Origin: a virus
DNA length: 29,897 bases
Strand: one strand, 5' to 3'
Virus record (IMG/VR): IMGVR_UViG_3300043446_001653
Coordinates: 1 to 29,897 of that record
A program made the translations under genes and the position numbers. Below the pieces are notes generated by a model. The model saw nothing but the letters and a program-made list of their open reading frames with translations. It made no database searches and was not told where the DNA came from. Shown here piece after piece: positions 28,568-29,897 of the stretch. The stretch's first letter is position 1, and every line of letters begins with the position of its first letter.

Positions 28568-29358
28568 CAGCCGATCACCACCACGCGGTAGGCGTTACTG
28601 GCCGGTGCTGTTGCGAACACCAGCGTGGCGGTGGTTGTGCTGGTGCGTCGCACGTCCACCTCAACGTCGTCGTAATCGCCGGAGTTAGGGAATACGCGGA
28701 TGATCACGTCGCGGGTGTTCAGGTTGTGCGTCACCACGTAGCTGGTAGCGCTGCCGTCGCCCACGTTGGTGGAAACCTTACGGATACGCCCCGACCACGT
28801 AGCCAGCTTCAGCGGCGTGACGATGCGAAGGTCGTCAGTGCCAGCATCAACCTCAGCCTGCGTGGCGATCTCGGCAACACCAGCGGTTGTCTCGCTAGCG
28901 GCAGGTGCTGCAGTGCCAAAGGTCACCCAGCTGACAGTGCTGCTGCCAATCGTTCCGTTGACCTGATCTTGCCGATAGCTGGTGCCAGCACTGGTCCCTT
29001 CCTCGACCGTTGTGATGGCTTGCTCCAGCTCGGCGAAGGTGCTGGCATCCAGCGCCCGCGTCATGGTCACGGCAGAACCGTTCCACACATAGATGCCGTT
29101 TTCGGATGCGGTGCTCTGCGATCGCACCAGCACACGATCAGCCGAGGCCATCGTGATGCCGTCGATCGTGGCGCCGGGGCTGCTCAGGTTTAGGTTGGCC
29201 TGCGTTGCCACCCGGCAGCTGTCCTTCCATGCCAACCCCTCAACCAGCGAGTCCACATAGGATTTAGGCACGCCGTCGCCGGCCGCACTAGGCGTGGGCA
29301 GGTTGGTGACTCTGGAGGCCGACTGGAAATCGAAGTCGGTGAAGATCTTCCGAGCCAT
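28567..29358 (-). CDS. Cyanophage-type fibre protein (263 aa)
   Basis: Begins MARKIFTDFDFQSASRVTNL and continues with PTPSAAGDGVPKSYVDSLVE, GLAWKDSCRVATQANLNLSS, ASADRVLVRSQSTASENGIY and VWNGS: a module I recognise from structural proteins of cyanophages. The C-terminal part has VVTHNLNTRDVIIRVFPNSG, a beta domain also used at the end of the neighbouring gene 29360. Start ATG 29358 lies 1 nt after the upstream stop. Likely fibre or neck whisker component. Confidence 0.85.
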   Translation of the reverse strand: MARKIFTDFDFQSASRVTNLPTPSAAGDGVPKSYVDSLVEGLAWKDSCRVATQANLNLSSPGATIDGITMASADRVLVRSQSTASENGIYVWNGSAVTMTRALDASTFAELEQAITTVEEGTSAGTSYRQDQVNGTIGSSTVSWVTFGTAAPAASETTAGVAEIATQAEVDAGTDDLRIVTPLKLATWSGRIRKVSTNVGDGSATSYVVTHNLNTRDVIIRVFPNSGDYDDVEVDVRRTSTTTATLVFATAPASNAYRVVVIG

Positions 29359-29359
29359 G

Positions 29360-29897
29360 TCAGGTCAGCCTCGCAAAGCCGGATAGGGGCACTGTAAACA
29401 GGATAACGGTCTGGTTAGCGGTGGGATGCGTCACGTCCGCGTCCACCTCTTGACTGCCGCTGTCGAATACTTCCACGGACGGCACGTAGCCTAAGTTGTG
29501 GTTGATCGTCCAAGTAGAGGACGGCGCAGATTGCGTGAACACATAGGCGGCGCTTCCGTCCGTCCCGTCCACCCACTGCGTGCCGTCGTACTTGAGAACT
29601 TCGCCGGCCGTGGGGCTTGTCAGCTCCACATCGGCAAGATCAGACAGGCCGAAGGTCCGCGGATTCTGCCCAGGCGCCGTACTGCTGGGTGCTAGGCGCT
29701 GCAGCGCGATCTCGCTAAAAGCCCCGTCGTCCAGCTTGCGCACCTCGCGCACCTGGTAGTTCACCCCATCCACAGTGATGCCGTCGCCGTAGAGCAGGCC
29801 GCCAAAATCAGCCGTGCGCACCATCAGCGTGTAGTCGGTGGTCAGCACCATGTCGCCAGAGATGATCTGGCTCGGCATGTCCAGGATCCCGAATGCT
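29360..29897 (-). CDS. Head-tail connector fused to a fibre C-terminal module (5' end outside window)
   Basis: From ATG 29878 the product is 172 aa, but the frame stays open to the window edge (codons for FGILD precede that ATG), so the true start is probably outside. The N-terminal part (ADFGGLLYGDGITVDGVNYQ, VREVRKLDDGAFSEIALQRL) resembles head-tail joining proteins of the lambda FII class, with the GD-x-VTIDG-x-Y-V pattern. After LSDLADVELTSPTAGEVLKY and DGTQWVDG, the C-terminus (TWTINHNLGYVPSVEVFDSG) is the beta module known from cyanophage fibres. A connector carrying a fibre module could form a collar whisker; this combined reading is inference. Confidence 0.7.
   Translation of the reverse strand, partial: AFGILDMPSQIISGDMVLTTDYTLMVRTADFGGLLYGDGITVDGVNYQVREVRKLDDGAFSEIALQRLAPSSTAPGQNPRTFGLSDLADVELTSPTAGEVLKYDGTQWVDGTDGSAAYVFTQSAPSSTWTINHNLGYVPSVEVFDSGSQEVDADVTHPTANQTVILFTVPLSGFARLT

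Noticed and set aside
1-29897. tRNA genes, transposases, toxin-antitoxin pairs and reverse transcriptase (diversity-generating) elements
   Set aside because: I looked for characteristic motifs of each by eye and saw none; a dedicated search could still find a diverged one.

Overview
The window looks like about 30 kb of a lambda-like, long non-contractile-tailed phage (siphovirus) or prophage, GC-rich throughout. The tail-fibre modules resemble fibre proteins I know from cyanophages and cyanobacterial prophages, so the likely host is a unicellular cyanobacterium such as Synechococcus or Cyanobium. That host call is recall-based inference. No integrase, tRNA, rRNA or CRISPR array was seen, so lytic and temperate lifestyles cannot be separated here. 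Terminase, portal, protease and capsid genes are absent. If the genome is circular or circularly permuted, they probably lie outside the window, between its two ends.

Layout. (1) 64-5512, minus strand: a 57-residue gene, a morphogenesis-like gene, a non-coding AT-rich repeat region (906-1118), then a replication block read right to left: HNH endonuclease, SF2 helicase, VRR-NUC nuclease and a primase-helicase. (2) 5620-7754, plus strand: RecE-like exonuclease, RecT-like annealing protein, a small HTH protein and an unknown gene, forming a probable homologous-recombination module. (3) 7751-11445: one small minus gene, then a dense plus-strand run of very small, translationally coupled genes containing thyX and a DUF3310 gene. 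(4) 11455-13606: a mosaic of alternating strands with two more HNH endonucleases, dCTP deaminase and several small unknown genes. (5) 13600-15198, minus: lysis cassette with a two-domain endolysin (lysozyme plus M15 peptidase) and small membrane proteins. (6) 15223-29897, minus: tail genes in lambda order when read from the right: head-tail connector, fibres, tail terminator, tail tube, G/GT chaperones, tape measure, M, L, K, I, J, distal fibre.

How the parts fit. ThyX and Dcd both feed thymidylate synthesis. The primase-helicase, SF2 helicase, VRR-NUC nuclease and RecE/RecT-like pair handle replication and recombination. The minus-strand tail block follows the lambda assembly line, including a conserved programmed -1 frameshift (A AAA AAC) between the two tail chaperone frames.

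Most notable points: an intein-like Hint domain in the glycine-rich N-terminus of the gpJ-like tail-tip protein; a second candidate -1 frameshift (C CCA AAG, 8-nt spacer, 6-bp hairpin) that would extend a holin-like membrane peptide; a 32-bp element, 24 of 32 positions identical, before two unrelated 57-residue genes, probably a phage promoter; a structured 5' leader; a membrane-anchored HTH protein; and a 27-bp exact repeat shared, in opposite coding sense, by a small gene and the endolysin gene.
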